DNA of 64,000 bases from Gammaproteobacteria bacterium (GCA_021772975.1 JAJFKY010000001.1:62001-126000), one strand, 5' to 3'; positions 26,286 through 35,333 are shown, counted from the stretch's first letter. Translations and numbers: made by a program. Notes: generated by a model from the letters alone, not told the origin.

Positions 26286-26834
26286 TTGACAGAACAAGGG
26301 TCACTAACAGAACAGGCACTTCCCGTGAGTGAGGTTGAACAGAGCGGGACGGCGGCTTACGAGCGCCTGATCAAGGAACACTCGGGCATGTTGTGGCGTA
26401 TTACCGGCAGCTATGAAGCCGATCAGGAACTGCGCCGTGAATTGCACCAGGAGATTCTGATTGCCATCTGGCGCGCATTGCCGCGTTTCCAGGGCAACTC
26501 GAATGTGCGTACCTATCTCGCCCGAATCGCCCACAACCGCAGCATCAGCCATGTCGCCAGTCAGGTCCGGAGGCCACCCTCACAACCGCTTGATACTGAA
26601 CCTGTCAGCAGTACGCCTTCCCCGGCCGCGCACACCGAACAGCAACTTGGCTGGCAGCGATTGATGAGCAGCCTGCGGCAGTTACCGCTGCCGATGCGTC
26701 AGGTGATCAGCCTGACGCTGGAAGGCTTTGTACCGCGTGAAATTGCTGAAGTGCTGGGGCTATCCGCCAATGTGGTTTCGATTCGATTGGCACGCGCCAA
26801 AAAAATCTTAAAACATGCCCTGGAGGAATCCTGA
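26286..26834 (+). CDS. ECF-type RNA polymerase sigma factor
   Basis: This protein has about 182 residues. Region 2 (about 25-95) carries YERLIKEHSGMLWRI, the helix AIWRALPRFQGNSNVRTYL and ARIAHNRSISHV. Region 4 (about 120-175) carries LPLPMRQVISLTLEG and EIAEVLGLSANVVSIRLARAKKIL. No ATG exists in frame near the start; TTG at 26286 or GTG at 26325 are the candidates and no strong ribosome binding site helps. The stop overlaps the next ATG (TGATG), so the following membrane protein is co-translated and is the likely anti-sigma partner. Confidence 0.85.
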   Translation: MTEQGSLTEQALPVSEVEQSGTAAYERLIKEHSGMLWRITGSYEADQELRRELHQEILIAIWRALPRFQGNSNVRTYLARIAHNRSISHVASQVRRPPSQPLDTEPVSSTPSPAAHTEQQLGWQRLMSSLRQLPLPMRQVISLTLEGFVPREIAEVLGLSANVVSIRLARAKKILKHALEES

Positions 26835-27418
26835 TGAACACCAAGCCAGCAACTGATCTGGATGAACTTGCCAGAGTATGGCATGCCGACCAGGGACCCG
26901 GGCCTGATGAATTGATCAGACAGGTGCAACGCGCCACTCGCATGGCTGGCTGGAAACTGCTGGTTGAAATCACCATCAGCCTGATGGGCCTGATGGCCGG
27001 GCTGTGGCTGCTGAGCCAGGGAAACATTCTGATCGGCGCCGCCACCTGTGCCTTTTCAGTCATCGGACTGGTGATAGGCTGGCGGACCCGCATCCGCACC
27101 ACGCGAGCACCAACCGACACCGTACAGGCAGAATTGAGCGCTTCGCTTCAACACGCCCAGGATCAGTACAAAGCGGTTCGCAGCGGTCTGTGGGTATTAA
27201 CCGCTGCCCTGATATTTTTGCTGATCATCCTGTTGCAGGCCTTAACCGGAGCACCGCTATCCTCGGCCAAGCTGTCGCAACTGTTGCTCAGTGTCAGCGG
27301 CGCCCTGCTGTTTATGGCCATCAATCTGGCCTGGCTGACCGTCAGCCTGCGGCGTACCCAGCAGCGTTTGTTTCAGCTGCAGCAACTGTATGCTGAGCTA
27401 CGCGATCAGTGTGCTTGA
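26834..27418 (+). CDS. Membrane protein, possible anti-sigma partner
   Basis: This 194-residue protein starts with a cytoplasmic acidic stretch (DLDELARVWHADQGPGPDE, about 8-27). Two pairs of transmembrane helices follow (about 43-62, 65-83, 123-142 and 150-170) and then a C-terminal coiled-coil (RRTQQRLFQLQQLYAELRDQ). There is no zinc-binding anti-sigma motif (HxxxCxxC). Coupling to the sigma gene suggests that the N-terminal region sequesters the sigma factor; this is inference from gene order. Confidence 0.6.
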   Translation: MNTKPATDLDELARVWHADQGPGPDELIRQVQRATRMAGWKLLVEITISLMGLMAGLWLLSQGNILIGAATCAFSVIGLVIGWRTRIRTTRAPTDTVQAELSASLQHAQDQYKAVRSGLWVLTAALIFLLIILLQALTGAPLSSAKLSQLLLSVSGALLFMAINLAWLTVSLRRTQQRLFQLQQLYAELRDQCA

Positions 27419-27463
27419 TAAAACCGTTGTGGGCTAATCATCATCACACCGGACTGAGTCCCA

Positions 27464-28042
27464 TCAAATACCCCGTTTGATCAAGCCCATGGCCTCTGCT
27501 CTGCCGGCAGCGGTCGCAAAGCCCAGCGAACCTACACACGTCAGAACGACCAGACTAATATGTCCAACCACTAGCGCACCCAATGGCTGCCCTGATAAAG
27601 GCCCTGCGACAACCAGCGCGAACCCAAGCGCTGCCGCTAAGCCGTGACTGGTGACTTGCAGCATGGCCACTTTCAGAACCCACCGCTGCAAGCCGGGATC
27701 ATTCGGATCGTGCACGGCTATGATGGAAGGCACCAGCAGGCTGGCCAGCGGAAGCCAGAACACCATAATGAACCCGAATGCCAGGCTCGCCGCGCTTTTA
27801 ATGGCTATCAGTGATGACAAAATAACAGTGCACATTGCTGCATCACCACGCTCCGCGAGCACACGCAGGCGGGTGAGCGGCCAGACTCTCTCCAGCGCAC
27901 GCAGTTTGCTGCGTTGCGCGACACTGGCAAGGCGCACTAGATAGCGATGAGCTGAATAACGCGATCCGATCCAAAGCATCAACATTGACGCCGTTTGTGT
28001 GAGCGCCAGGGCTGTCACTAAAAACCTGGCAAAGTCGCTCAT
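27464..28042 (-). CDS. Hypothetical membrane protein
   Basis: This 192-residue protein has four hydrophobic segments (about 7-26, 72-106, 118-145 and 150-175) and a basic loop (SVAQRSKLRALERVWPLTRLR). I recognise no family. It overlaps the upstream GbsR/MarR-like regulator by 4 bases and is certainly in its operon, so it is a plausible regulated transporter-like or envelope protein. Confidence 0.6.
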   Translation of the reverse strand: MSDFARFLVTALALTQTASMLMLWIGSRYSAHRYLVRLASVAQRSKLRALERVWPLTRLRVLAERGDAAMCTVILSSLIAIKSAASLAFGFIMVFWLPLASLLVPSIIAVHDPNDPGLQRWVLKVAMLQVTSHGLAAALGFALVVAGPLSGQPLGALVVGHISLVVLTCVGSLGFATAAGRAEAMGLIKRGI

Positions 28043-28509
28043 GCTCCAGTGCCTGCCATGGATTGATAGCGCGCCACCAAAGCCGGGAATTCCCGATCAA
28101 AAAATGCATAGCAGTCGCGCATTTCCTGCAACCGGTCCGCGCGCTGGTGCGACGTATCCGATGCGATTTCCGCCAAGCCCGATTCGGCCAGCGCTTTAAG
28201 CTCTGATACCAGCTGCATGCGTATCGTGAGAACCCGTGAGAAAGCGCCTGGTGCGATCCAATACCACAATTTTCGACTGCCCGGCTCGCTGCGGCGCTCT
28301 ACAAAACCGCTGGCTTGCAGCAACCTCAGCATGGTGTTCACTGAGCCTGCCGATGCCGAGACAACCTTTTGTAGTTGCGCAGCGCTCTGTTCAGGAGGAT
28401 CGCAGATCAGCAGATAACCAAAAAGCTTACCTGCAATTTGCGGTTGGCCCATTCGCTCGAAGAAGTCCCCTACCTGTTCCACAAATGGCAACTCGGTTAC
28501 CTGAACCAT
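28039..28509 (-). CDS. GbsR/MarR-family transcriptional regulator
   Basis: This 156-residue protein opens with the GbsR-type N-terminal helix ([34 protein letters not shown]). A winged helix follows ([36 protein letters not shown]) and then a C-terminal dimerising helix region. It probably represses its own operon, because a perfect 7-bp dyad sits immediately upstream (28519-28540). The ligand is unknown; GbsR relatives respond to choline-type osmolytes or drugs. Confidence 0.85.
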   Translation of the reverse strand: MVQVTELPFVEQVGDFFERMGQPQIAGKLFGYLLICDPPEQSAAQLQKVVSASAGSVNTMLRLLQASGFVERRSEPGSRKLWYWIAPGAFSRVLTIRMQLVSELKALAESGLAEIASDTSHQRADRLQEMRDCYAFFDREFPALVARYQSMAGTGA

Positions 28510-28518
28510 TTCACACCT

Positions 28519-28540
28519 ATATTCACTTTATTCTGAATAT
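28519..28540. promoter_or_regulatory. Dyad ATATTCA-N8-TGAATAT, likely operator
   Basis: A perfect 22-base palindrome with 7-bp arms lies 10 bases upstream of the GbsR/MarR-like start codon. Size and placement fit a MarR-family autoregulatory operator. Confidence 0.6.
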
Positions 28541-28705
28541 AACGATAATAGCACACCGCTGCTCTCCTAATTCTCCACAACCATTACTTTTGTTAGGGTC
28601 ATTGCCGACTTATCCGAGAAGAATCTTAATCAGCCCAACCTTGCTGTCCTATACGCTTGCGCTTAGAATGCCCACCCCTGAAATGCATGTTGCGGGAGGC
28701 CCACC

Positions 28706-28944
28706 GTGTCCAATAAAAAGTTTATCCATCATTATTCCTTTCGAACCAACCAGCAAGCGAAGAAAAGGCTACCCTTCAGAGACCCAGGTTAAACGGGGTC
28801 ACCGCTTTGTGCATGGTGACAAAGAGCTACTAGAGAAGCTGGGCCGAAATGATCGGTGTCCGTGCAATTCGGGTCGCAGATTTCAAGGCATGCTGTCTGA
28901 AATCAGGACGCTTTGATGGATCAGTTCGAGATCATTACTTTTAG
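28706..28944 (+). pseudogene. Small SEC-C motif protein, broken by two frameshifts
   Basis: A GTG at 28706 preceded by GGGAGG opens a 28-codon frame ([14 protein letters not shown] to LPFRDPG) that stops at 28790. The next frame continues from about 28785 ([20 protein letters not shown], then [16 protein letters not shown]). A third frame from 28891 supplies [17 protein letters not shown] and stops at 28942. Joined, the pieces give one protein of about 80 residues whose end is a SEC-C zinc motif (C-x-C-x8-CC, as in SecA and YecA tails). Two single-base-scale shifts therefore inactivate it, unless they are sequencing errors. Confidence 0.75.
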
Positions 28945-29096
28945 ATAGTCTTTGCTCGTGCAAAGAGCAGCTAGGGCCCTGCTTTAGCTGCGTTAAGCAT
29001 ATGCTTTGGGTAACAACAGCTAAGCAACGCAGCTGATTATTCGTCACCAAATCCAAAAGTTTTGAGCATCCCACCAACCAGAAGATTTAAGCTTGC

Positions 29097-29831
29097 TTAT
29101 TTTTCAGCCTGCATCGCCCGCCCTACATACGCCATCAGTTCCGCATCCAGATCAAATCCATGCTGCTGCGCGGTTTCGGGGTTGTCGCGGTTATAGCTGG
29201 CCGCGGCTGCCTGCAGTTTCCCATCACCACCGGTGAATTCATCAATCAGCACCTGCCAACGGGCAGCCAGTTCCCGCATCCGGGGCGAGGCCGGATCGGT
29301 TCCCTGCTGTTGTTCGTGACGAACGGTGTTGATCAGATCGCGCCATGCCTGCTCCACCTCAGCCATGCGTTCCGCACCGACCTGTTGCTTACGCGCGCTG
29401 AGTTGTTCCAGTTGCTCAGGGGTATAGTGTTGTTCAAACATCGTGGTTGCCTTGATTAAATCCAGAAATACATCAATGGAAAGTGAATCCGCATCGCCGG
29501 CATGCGCCAGTACACTGTCGATACGATCACACATCTGGCTCAGCAAACGCAGTTGCTCACGCATGTGCCGCGAGTGCATCTGCAGCACCTGCATAATCGA
29601 TACCTGCTGTTGATCCAGACAATGGTGAATAGCCTGCAGAGAAAAGCCCAGCTGCCGCAAAGAACGGATTTGCTGCAGGCGCAGGATGTCTGCCTGGTCA
29701 TACAACCGGTAACCGGCAGTTGTGCTGCGTGCTGGTTTCAATAAGTCAATTTGATCGTAGTAACGCAGTGTCCGTACGCTGACGCCGGTGCGTTCGGCCA
29801 ACTGGCCGATCCGCAGTGTCTTATCTGACAT
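29097..29831 (-). CDS. MerR-family regulator with TipAS-like effector domain
   Basis: This regulator has about 244 residues. The N-terminal MerR winged helix (1-70) reads RIGQLAERTGVSVRTLRYYDQIDLLKP, followed by GYRLYDQADILRLQQIRSLRQLGFSL. The dimerisation coiled coil occupies about 75-120. The C-terminal domain (about 130-244) has EQHYTPEQLEQLSARKQ, EVEQAWRDLINTV and ELAARWQVLIDEFTGG, typical of TipAS antibiotic-recognition domains. The start at 29831 (MSDKTLRIG) removes an unrelated 13-residue extension. A perfect dyad upstream (29890-29910) is the likely operator. No obvious target gene lies in its own transcript. Confidence 0.88.
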   Translation of the reverse strand: MSDKTLRIGQLAERTGVSVRTLRYYDQIDLLKPARSTTAGYRLYDQADILRLQQIRSLRQLGFSLQAIHHCLDQQQVSIMQVLQMHSRHMREQLRLLSQMCDRIDSVLAHAGDADSLSIDVFLDLIKATTMFEQHYTPEQLEQLSARKQQVGAERMAEVEQAWRDLINTVRHEQQQGTDPASPRMRELAARWQVLIDEFTGGDGKLQAAAASYNRDNPETAQQHGFDLDAELMAYVGRAMQAEK

Positions 29832-29889
29832 AAACTGAAGCTTTGTTTTCCATTGGCCAGAACCAAGCATAAACCCTTACGCAGCGTCA

Positions 29890-29910
29890 GACTCAAGCAG
29901 AACTTGAGTC
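29890..29910. promoter_or_regulatory. Dyad GACTCAAG-N5-CTTGAGTC, likely MerR operator
   Basis: Perfect 8-bp arms with a 5-base spacer lie 59 bases upstream of the MerR-family start codon. MerR regulators bind such dyads between -35 and -10 elements, and autoregulation is usual for TipA-like members. Confidence 0.55.
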
Positions 29911-30122
29911 CTTTAGCTTAGCCTTTTATCTCAACCTGAGTAACCGGCGCTATTCAGCGCGGAAACCCGAACACCCCGCGCTGGCAAAATTTCCCGGACC
30001 ACGGCATCAAGGCCATTTAAACCATTTCAGCGTGCCGTACATCCATTATATGGATTGCCATAGCGTGCTGGTAAGCCGCATCTAGTAGAATAATGCGGTT
30101 AATACCCTCGAGGATAAGATTA

Positions 30123-32351
30123 ATGCGACACATTACAACGATTATCGCCAGCACTGTCATGATGACGCTGCTGGCCGCTTGCGGAAATAGCGGCAACGAG
30201 CCGGCAGCCGACGGTATGGCGTCCGTAGCCGACACGGTCGAGACAACAGAGGATCAGTCCGTGCAAGTGGAAACCGAAGCCCAGGACAACACAGCCAATC
30301 CTTTGCTCGCGGAATGGAGCGGTCCCTACGGCGGTGTGCCCGCCTTTGACAAGATGGAACTGGCCGATCTGGCGCCCGCGCTTGAAGTGGGAATGGCCCG
30401 CAATCTGGCCGAGGTTGATGCAATTGCCAACAACCCTGAACCGCCTACGTTTGACAACACCATTGTCGCGCTGGAGCGCTCCGGTGAAGATTTGAACCGG
30501 GTGTATACCTATTTCGGTGTCTGGATCAGCAACATCTCCTCTCCGGAAGCACGCGATATTCAGCGCGAAATGAGCCCGAAGCTGGCTGAATTCACCTCCA
30601 AAATCACCCAGAATAAAAAGCTTTTTGAGCGCGTTAAAGCGGTCTATGAGAGCCCTGAACTGAAGAATCGCCCAGCCGATGAACAGCGGCTGACCTGGCT
30701 GGTTTACAACGATTTTGCCAGTGACGGGGCGACACTGAATGCAGCGGACAAAGCCAGATACGCGGCCATAGATCAACGGCTGGCCGAGCTGTATACCAAG
30801 TTCAGTAACAATGTGCTGGCCGATGAAGAAGGCTATGTCACTTATCTGACCGAAGCGCAAACCAGTGGCATGACCGATTCGATGAAAGCAGCGGCAGCGG
30901 CCGCCGCGACTGAGCGTGGTCAGGAAGGCCAATACGCGATTACCAATACTCGCTCATCCATGGACCCTTTCCTGACCTTCTCCACCGAGCGCGACCTGCG
31001 CGAAAAAGTCTGGCGCACCTATTACAGCCGTGGTGACAACGGCGACGAGCATGACAACAATGCCATCATCACCGAAATTCTGAAACTGCGCGACGAGCGT
31101 GTCGCCCTGCTCGGTTATGACAATTACGCGCAATGGCGGCTGGAAGACCGGATGGCCAAGAACCCTGAAAATGCCATGGATTTAATGCTGGCCGTATGGC
31201 CGGCCGCGATCGCACGCGTTGAGCAGGAAGTAGCCGATATGCAGGCGATTGCCGACGCCGAAGGCGCCGAGATTACCATTGAACCCTGGGACTATCGTTT
31301 CTATGCCGAGAAAGTCCGCCAGGAAAAATATGATCTGGACTCCAACGAAGTCAAACAGTACCTGCAACTGGATAAACTCCGCGAGGCAATGTTCTATGTC
31401 GCCGGCGAGCTGTTCAATTTCCAGTTCAGCCCGGTACCGGAAGGTTCAGTACCGGTGTTCCACCCGGATGTGAAGGTCTGGGAAGTCACTGATAAAACCA
31501 GCGGTGATCTGGTCGGCCTGTGGTATCTGGATCCGTTCGCACGCACCGGTAAACGCTCGGGTGCCTGGGCCAGCAGTTATCGCAGTCACACCACGTTTGA
31601 TGGCAAAGAAACCGTGCTGTCCTCCAACAATTCGAATTTCATCAAAGGCGCACCCGGCGAGCCGGTGCTGATTTCCTGGGATGACGCCGAAACGTATTTC
31701 CACGAGTTCGGACATGCGCTGCATTCACTGTCATCCAACGTTAAATATCCGACTTTGAATGGCGGTGTGCGTGACTACACTGAATTTCAATCACAGCTGC
31801 TGGAACGCTGGCTGACCACTGACCCGGTGATCGACAACTATCTGGTGCATTATGAAACCGGTGAACCGATACCCGCTGAGCTGGTAGCAAAAATCAAAGC
31901 CGCGGCAACCTTTAACGAAGGCTTTAAGACCACCGAATATCTGGCCTCGGCGCTGATTGATATGCGTCTGCATACCGTTGAAGATCCCAGCAATATCGAC
32001 CCGGACAAATTCGAGCGTGAAGTCCTGGCTGAACTGAACATGCCCGAGGAGGTGGTAATGCGCCATCGCACTCCGCACTTTGGACATGTGTTCTCCGGCG
32101 AAGGTTATTCCACCGGTTATTATGGTTATATGTGGGCTGAAGTACTGACCTCCGATGCCGCCGAGGCTTTCGCCGAAGCGCCAGGCGGTTTTTATGACGA
32201 GAACGTAGCGAAAAAGCTGGTCGAGCACCTGTTTTCAGTCAGAAACGCGGTTGATCCCGCCGATGCCTACCGCGCCTTCCGCGGCCGCGATGCCAATGTT
32301 GATGCATTAATGCGTGACCGCGGCTTCCCGCTTCCGGACAGCAGCGAATAA
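30123..32351 (+). CDS. dcp: M3-family metallopeptidase (Dcp-like), lipoprotein
   Basis: This protein has about 742 residues. A lipoprotein signal (MRHITTIIASTVMMTLLAAC, lipobox L-A-A-C) places it in the envelope. The catalytic domain has the zinc motif H527-E-F-G-H within YFHEFGHALHSLSS. Other conserved M3 segments are LFEHLFSVRNAVDPADAYRAFRGRD-like at the C-terminus and GFKTTEYLASALIDM. Length and motifs fit peptidyl-dipeptidase Dcp, which removes C-terminal dipeptides; the oligopeptidase A type is less likely given export. The start at 30123 has GAGGATAAG upstream and gives the lipobox. A textbook terminator follows at 32381. Confidence 0.9.
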   Translation: MRHITTIIASTVMMTLLAACGNSGNEPAADGMASVADTVETTEDQSVQVETEAQDNTANPLLAEWSGPYGGVPAFDKMELADLAPALEVGMARNLAEVDAIANNPEPPTFDNTIVALERSGEDLNRVYTYFGVWISNISSPEARDIQREMSPKLAEFTSKITQNKKLFERVKAVYESPELKNRPADEQRLTWLVYNDFASDGATLNAADKARYAAIDQRLAELYTKFSNNVLADEEGYVTYLTEAQTSGMTDSMKAAAAAAATERGQEGQYAITNTRSSMDPFLTFSTERDLREKVWRTYYSRGDNGDEHDNNAIITEILKLRDERVALLGYDNYAQWRLEDRMAKNPENAMDLMLAVWPAAIARVEQEVADMQAIADAEGAEITIEPWDYRFYAEKVRQEKYDLDSNEVKQYLQLDKLREAMFYVAGELFNFQFSPVPEGSVPVFHPDVKVWEVTDKTSGDLVGLWYLDPFARTGKRSGAWASSYRSHTTFDGKETVLSSNNSNFIKGAPGEPVLISWDDAETYFHEFGHALHSLSSNVKYPTLNGGVRDYTEFQSQLLERWLTTDPVIDNYLVHYETGEPIPAELVAKIKAAATFNEGFKTTEYLASALIDMRLHTVEDPSNIDPDKFEREVLAELNMPEEVVMRHRTPHFGHVFSGEGYSTGYYGYMWAEVLTSDAAEAFAEAPGGFYDENVAKKLVEHLFSVRNAVDPADAYRAFRGRDANVDALMRDRGFPLPDSSE

Positions 32352-32380
32352 GCTGACCCTGCCCTGCAATCATTATCGAT

Positions 32381-32406
32381 CCCGCCTCACTGAGGCGGGT
32401 TTTTTT
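32381..32406 (+). terminator. Intrinsic terminator after the M3 peptidase
   Basis: CCCGCCT-CACTG-AGGCGGG is followed directly by a run of seven T, 30 bases after the stop codon. A classic Rho-independent terminator. Confidence 0.95.
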
Positions 32407-32552
32407 AAGTGCGATGAATATTCAGCCTGCTGCTTCATCCGATCACACTGCTACCCCTAGCCTGATTTAATTAGTCTGCAACCTTTTGCCCTGTTGCTGC
32501 ATCTATACAATATCCGTTAACATTTACGTAAATACTGATATAAGGAACAGCG

Positions 32553-33857
32553 ATGCCCTATCTGAACCGTTTCCACAAAACTCTGCTGGTGCTCGTCTGG
32601 CTTTCAGGCCAGGCCATTGCCGCGCCGCTGAGCAGCGCGAAGCTTGATGCGCTGCTCGCACAACTGGCTGAGGCCATCGAGCAAAACTATGTGGAGATCG
32701 AACTCGCCAGCGAGATTGCCGACGAACTGCAGCAGGCCGGGAACCGCCCGGAGGTAAACAATGCAACCTCAAACGAGGCTCTGGCCGGAGTGCTGACCGA
32801 GTTGCTGCAAAGCTATGATGGGCATTTCAGCGTCACCTGGCAGGATCCGGCCATCCAGCCGATCATGCCATCCGAGGCGGAACAGCAGGTGCGCATTGAG
32901 CAGCAACTGGCAGGCCTGCGACGCCAGAATTATGGATTCCGGGAATTGCGCAACCTGACAGGCAATATCGGCTATCTGAATCTGACTCAGTTCAGCAGCG
33001 CCAGCATTCCCGAAGCCGCGCAGGCCGCGATCAGCGCAATGAACTTTCTGGCCGGTAGCGATACGGTGATTATCGACCTGCGCAACAACGGCGGCGGTGA
33101 CCCGGATATGGTGCAACTGCTGTCCAGCTATCTGTTTGCCCAGAGCACTTATCTGAATGCGCTGTATTACCGGCCGGCCGATAGCCTGCAGCAGTTCTGG
33201 ACCTATGCCGATGTATCCGGTCAGCGTTTTCCGGACACCCCGGTGTATGTGCTGATCAGTGGCCGAACCGGCTCGGCAGCGGAAGAATTTGCCTACAACC
33301 TGCAAACCCTGGAACGCGCCACGCTGGTAGGTGAAACCACCGCTGGCGGCGCTAATCCGGGAGGAGTATTCCCTATTATGGATGGATTCAGTGCGTTTAT
33401 TTCCACCGGCAAAGCCATTAACCCGGTCACCCAAACCAACTGGGAAGGTGTCGGCGTTAAACCCGAGTTCGAGATTCCCGCCAATGATGCGCTGGACTGG
33501 GCGATTGATGATGCCCTGGCCAAACTGGCCAGCACCACAGAGGATGAACAGCATCAGCATGAATTGGCCTGGGCCATTGAAGCACGCCAGGCACGGCTGG
33601 AATTGACTATTGATCAGCTGAATGGATATACCGGTCAGTTTGCCGGCCAGCGCCAGGTGAATCTGGAGCACGGTCAACTCAGCTACCTGCGCGGACGGCG
33701 GCCACCCAAAACCATGCTGGCGGTGGCTGTTGACCGCTTTATGCTGGCCGGTGTCGATGGTTTCCGGTTAACATTTCAGCGTGATGACGATGGCCGGATT
33801 AACGGCCTGACCGAACAATGGGTGTTTGGTCTGATCAGACCCTGGCCTAAACAGTAA
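32553..33857 (+). CDS. Exported S41-family serine peptidase
   Basis: This 434-residue protein has a signal peptide (about 1-24, LVLVWLSGQAIAA). An N-terminal S41 helical domain (about 27-95) comes first. The core then shows GNIGYLNLTQFSS, VIIDLRNNGGGDPDMVQLL and the nucleophile region LISGRTGSAAEEFAYNLQ. ATLVGETTAGGANPGGVFPI follows. There is no PDZ domain, so it belongs to the IRBP/tricorn-like S41 branch rather than to CtpA. The C-terminal 100 residues form a beta-rich extension. The MarR-GNAT gene follows after 3 bases, so the two form an operon. Confidence 0.88.
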   Translation: MPYLNRFHKTLLVLVWLSGQAIAAPLSSAKLDALLAQLAEAIEQNYVEIELASEIADELQQAGNRPEVNNATSNEALAGVLTELLQSYDGHFSVTWQDPAIQPIMPSEAEQQVRIEQQLAGLRRQNYGFRELRNLTGNIGYLNLTQFSSASIPEAAQAAISAMNFLAGSDTVIIDLRNNGGGDPDMVQLLSSYLFAQSTYLNALYYRPADSLQQFWTYADVSGQRFPDTPVYVLISGRTGSAAEEFAYNLQTLERATLVGETTAGGANPGGVFPIMDGFSAFISTGKAINPVTQTNWEGVGVKPEFEIPANDALDWAIDDALAKLASTTEDEQHQHELAWAIEARQARLELTIDQLNGYTGQFAGQRQVNLEHGQLSYLRGRRPPKTMLAVAVDRFMLAGVDGFRLTFQRDDDGRINGLTEQWVFGLIRPWPKQ

Positions 33858-33860
33858 CCT

Positions 33861-34844
33861 ATGCAGCACAAAACAATCACTGAATTAGAGGAACTGGCGC
33901 TGGGCGTATTGTTCAAGCGTCTCACTGATCGTCTGTATTCCAGCATCGATCAGGTTTACCGCGACTGCGGGGTGGATTTTCAGGGCAGCTGGTTTGCCCC
34001 GATCGTCAGTCTGGCCGCCAAAGGCTCGCAGAGTATCACTGAACTGGCCACCGACATTGGCCTGAGCCATCCCGCCGTTACCCATATCAGCAAACAACTG
34101 CTGCAGGCCGGCTTGATTCAGGAATCCACTGATCCGGCCGACGGACGCCGCCGGCTGCTCAGCGTCACCGCGCTGGGTGAACAGCGCCTGCGCGAGTTGC
34201 AACCGGTCTGGGACGGTATCACTGAAACCACGCGGGATTATTTTAGCCGGGCCGGGCACGATGTATTCAGGGTGCTGAAAGACTATGAGCAGGTGTTGGA
34301 CAGCGGTGACCTGGTCGGGGACATGCTGGTGGCGGTACGTCGGCAACGGCGTGCAGCGGTGGAGATCATTGCTTATCAGCCTGAGCTGGCCCAGGACTTT
34401 TATGACCTGAACGCTGAATGGCTGAAAAAATACTTTTTTATTGAAGCCCGCGATGAACAGATACTTCGTGACCCGGAACAGACCATCATCCAGCCTGGCG
34501 GGGCCATTTTATTCGCTCGTTTTCAGGGCCGGATTGTAGGTACCAGCGCGTTGATCAAGATACAGCCAGGCTGTTACGAAATTACCAAAATGGCTGTCAC
34601 CGAGCGCTATCAGGGGCTGGGGATTGGCCGCCAGCTGCTGGAAGCGGTAATCCAACACTTCCAGCAACTGGACGGACACCAACTGCAGTTGGAAACCAAT
34701 CAAAAACTCAGCGCCGCCGTGGCTTTATATCAGGCCTATGGGTTTATACCCATCGCACCGCCGGCCGGAGAAAAAACCTACCAGCGGGCGGATCTGTATA
34801 TGCGCTACCAACCCGATCAAACCGGTGTTAATCCATCCGCCTGA
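33861..34844 (+). CDS. MarR-GNAT fusion (regulator plus acetyltransferase)
   Basis: This 327-residue protein has a MarR-type winged helix in residues 1-145 (SITELATDIGLSHPAVTHISKQLLQAGLI and DPADGRRRLLSVTALGEQRL). A GNAT acetyltransferase fold occupies about 170-320 (IVGTSALIKIQPGCYEITKMAV, then RYQGLGIGRQLLEAVI for acetyl-CoA binding). The GNAT C-terminus reads LETNQKLSAAVALYQAYGF. Such fusions are known and combine gene control with small-molecule or peptide acetylation. It is coupled to the S41 peptidase and ends back to back with the secreted-protein cluster. Confidence 0.9.
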   Translation: MQHKTITELEELALGVLFKRLTDRLYSSIDQVYRDCGVDFQGSWFAPIVSLAAKGSQSITELATDIGLSHPAVTHISKQLLQAGLIQESTDPADGRRRLLSVTALGEQRLRELQPVWDGITETTRDYFSRAGHDVFRVLKDYEQVLDSGDLVGDMLVAVRRQRRAAVEIIAYQPELAQDFYDLNAEWLKKYFFIEARDEQILRDPEQTIIQPGGAILFARFQGRIVGTSALIKIQPGCYEITKMAVTERYQGLGIGRQLLEAVIQHFQQLDGHQLQLETNQKLSAAVALYQAYGFIPIAPPAGEKTYQRADLYMRYQPDQTGVNPSA

Positions 34845-35180
34845 TTATTTATCCGAAACCACATACAGCACATCGCAGGACCCCGAAGAATGAGTGGTGG
34901 TGCGCACCCACACCGGGCTGCCGGTGGTATGCGCCGCCAACAATAACGAATAGGTTGCATTGTAGTTCTGCTGACCTATCCGCAGGGTGATATAACCGTT
35001 GGGCCCGGCATTGCAGGACAACTGGCTTTCGTCACCAGAAGTGCCAATCACGGTTTGCGCACTGGGGGTCACATACAAACGGGTAATCAACACGTCGGTG
35101 CAACTGGTTTGATTACAAGCGGCCTGACTGAGTGGGGAAATCACCAGCACCGCAAAAACAATTGCTAGAAGCTTAAGCAT
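34845..35180 (-). CDS. Small secreted protein 4 of cluster
   Basis: This 111-residue protein has a signal peptide (MLKLLAIVFAVLVISPLSQA, cleavage before ACNQ). The mature chain is about 90 residues with four Cys. It has the pattern ITRLYVTPSAQTVIG, then YSLLLAAHTTGSPVWVR, then CDVLYVVSDK. The LLLAA helix flanked by beta strands recurs in the neighbour at 35334 (LSVLLAAKLSDTQVRV). The start was set at 35180, where AGGAGGTTGGTA precedes the ATG. I do not recognise the family; a small beta-barrel with one helix is my structural guess. Confidence 0.7.
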   Translation of the reverse strand: MLKLLAIVFAVLVISPLSQAACNQTSCTDVLITRLYVTPSAQTVIGTSGDESQLSCNAGPNGYITLRIGQQNYNATYSLLLAAHTTGSPVWVRTTTHSSGSCDVLYVVSDK

Positions 35181-35333
35181 TACCAACCTCCTGTTCAAAG
35201 TTAATGCATGCTGCGCATGTCCATACCGATGGATAATCGGCATCACGTTCAGTGGTCATGCATTCCAGATGGAAAATCCAACGCTATGTCAGACACGGGC
35301 TTACCTTTTATTTCCATCACATAAAAACAAGCT

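Noticed and set aside
28236-28916. 226-residue plus-strand frame ending in a SEC-C-like segment
   Set aside because: Its first 180 residues run antisense to the GbsR/MarR gene and through non-coding DNA. Only the end belongs to the SEC-C pseudogene, whose real start is at 28706 in another frame.
30120-30932. 270-residue open frame opposite the M3 peptidase
   Set aside because: It lies fully inside a clear lipoprotein metallopeptidase gene, has no domain or ribosome binding site, and reflects codon bias of the real gene.
32769-33677. 302-residue open frame opposite the S41 peptidase
   Set aside because: It is a shadow of the S41 gene, whose motifs are unambiguous on the plus strand.
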